From: DAONLM01 sp035406685
Lineage (GTDB): Bacteria > Spirochaetota > GWE2-31-10 > MWDO01
DNA length: 5,943 nt
Direction: 5' to 3'
Assembly: GCA_035406685.1 (NCBI GenBank)
Contig: DAONLM010000187.1
Location: 1 to 5,943 of the forward strand
Shown: positions 5,914 through 5,943 of the stretch, in pieces
Layout of the letters: each line of letters begins with the position of its first letter
Position numbering within the stretch: the stretch's first letter is position 1
Made by a program: the position numbers and the translations under genes
The notes under the pieces: generated by a model
Database searches by the model: none
Told to the model about the DNA's origin: nothing
What the model saw: the letters and a program-made list of their open reading frames with translations, nothing else

Positions 5914-5943
5914 TTGTAAAGGATTTTCTTAAAAATTTTGTGA
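5914..5943. repeat. Right copy of the 30-bp inverted repeat, reaching the window edge
   Basis: It begins TTGTAAAGGATTTTCT and ends AAATTTTGTGA on the plus strand, and matches the reverse complement of 74-103 at 28 of 30 positions. It points outward to the right, as the left copy points outward to the left. Because the window stops at its last matching base, the repeat may continue further. By analogy with the left side, a plus-strand gene could start about 43 nt beyond the edge; this is a prediction only. Confidence 0.8.

Noticed and set aside
5819..5932. Plus-strand 37-codon frame near the right edge
   Set aside because: Low-complexity Lys/Phe/Leu translation, no Shine-Dalgarno, and it runs into the inverted repeat.

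Overview
The window is a very AT-rich bacterial chromosomal segment in which all recognisable genes lie on the minus strand. The standard genetic code fits, since Trp is encoded by TGG. Coding density is moderate, with three repeat-bearing intergenic stretches. The combination of a secreted TPR protein with a FlgT-C-like tail, a membrane-anchored propeller-like protein and a DUF4203/TMEM198-like membrane protein around argH would suit a low-GC spirochaete or a similar diderm anaerobe. That assignment is inference only; no marker here fixes the phylum.

Layout from right to left, following transcription. (1) 5616-5943 is non-coding: a 30-bp repeat ends exactly at the window edge, and a plausible promoter precedes the TPR gene. 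(2) 5615-3732 encodes an exported 627-residue TPR protein. (3) 3731-3366 is a 366-bp gap holding a degenerate tandem array of about 66-bp units, then a perfect-consensus sigma-70-type promoter (TTGACA-N17-TATAAT) only 6 nt from the next ATG. (4) 3365-316 is a tight three-gene unit: a signal-anchored propeller-like protein, argH (argininosuccinate lyase, last step of arginine synthesis) and a seven-helix DUF4203-like membrane protein whose ATG overlaps the argH stop. (5) 315-1 is non-coding, with a small hairpin, three GGGACAGACTTA direct repeats at a 34-35 bp pitch, and a 30-bp repeat that is the inverted partner (28/30) of the one at the right edge. It ends with a perfect Shine-Dalgarno and the first 10 codons of a gene leaving the window. 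Those codons fit the N-terminus of REP-associated Y1 (IS200-like) transposases, the gene class I associate with GGGACAGAC-type repeats.

How it works together: the argH unit is most simply one transcript from the consensus promoter, probably with a leaderless or nearly leaderless first cistron. The TPR gene is a separate unit. The most notable features are the inverted repeats bounding about 5.9 kb, the repeat cluster beside a probable transposase start, the promoter/start-codon arrangement and the tandem array. I see no CRISPR array, tRNA, rRNA, defence system or obvious new multi-gene system.
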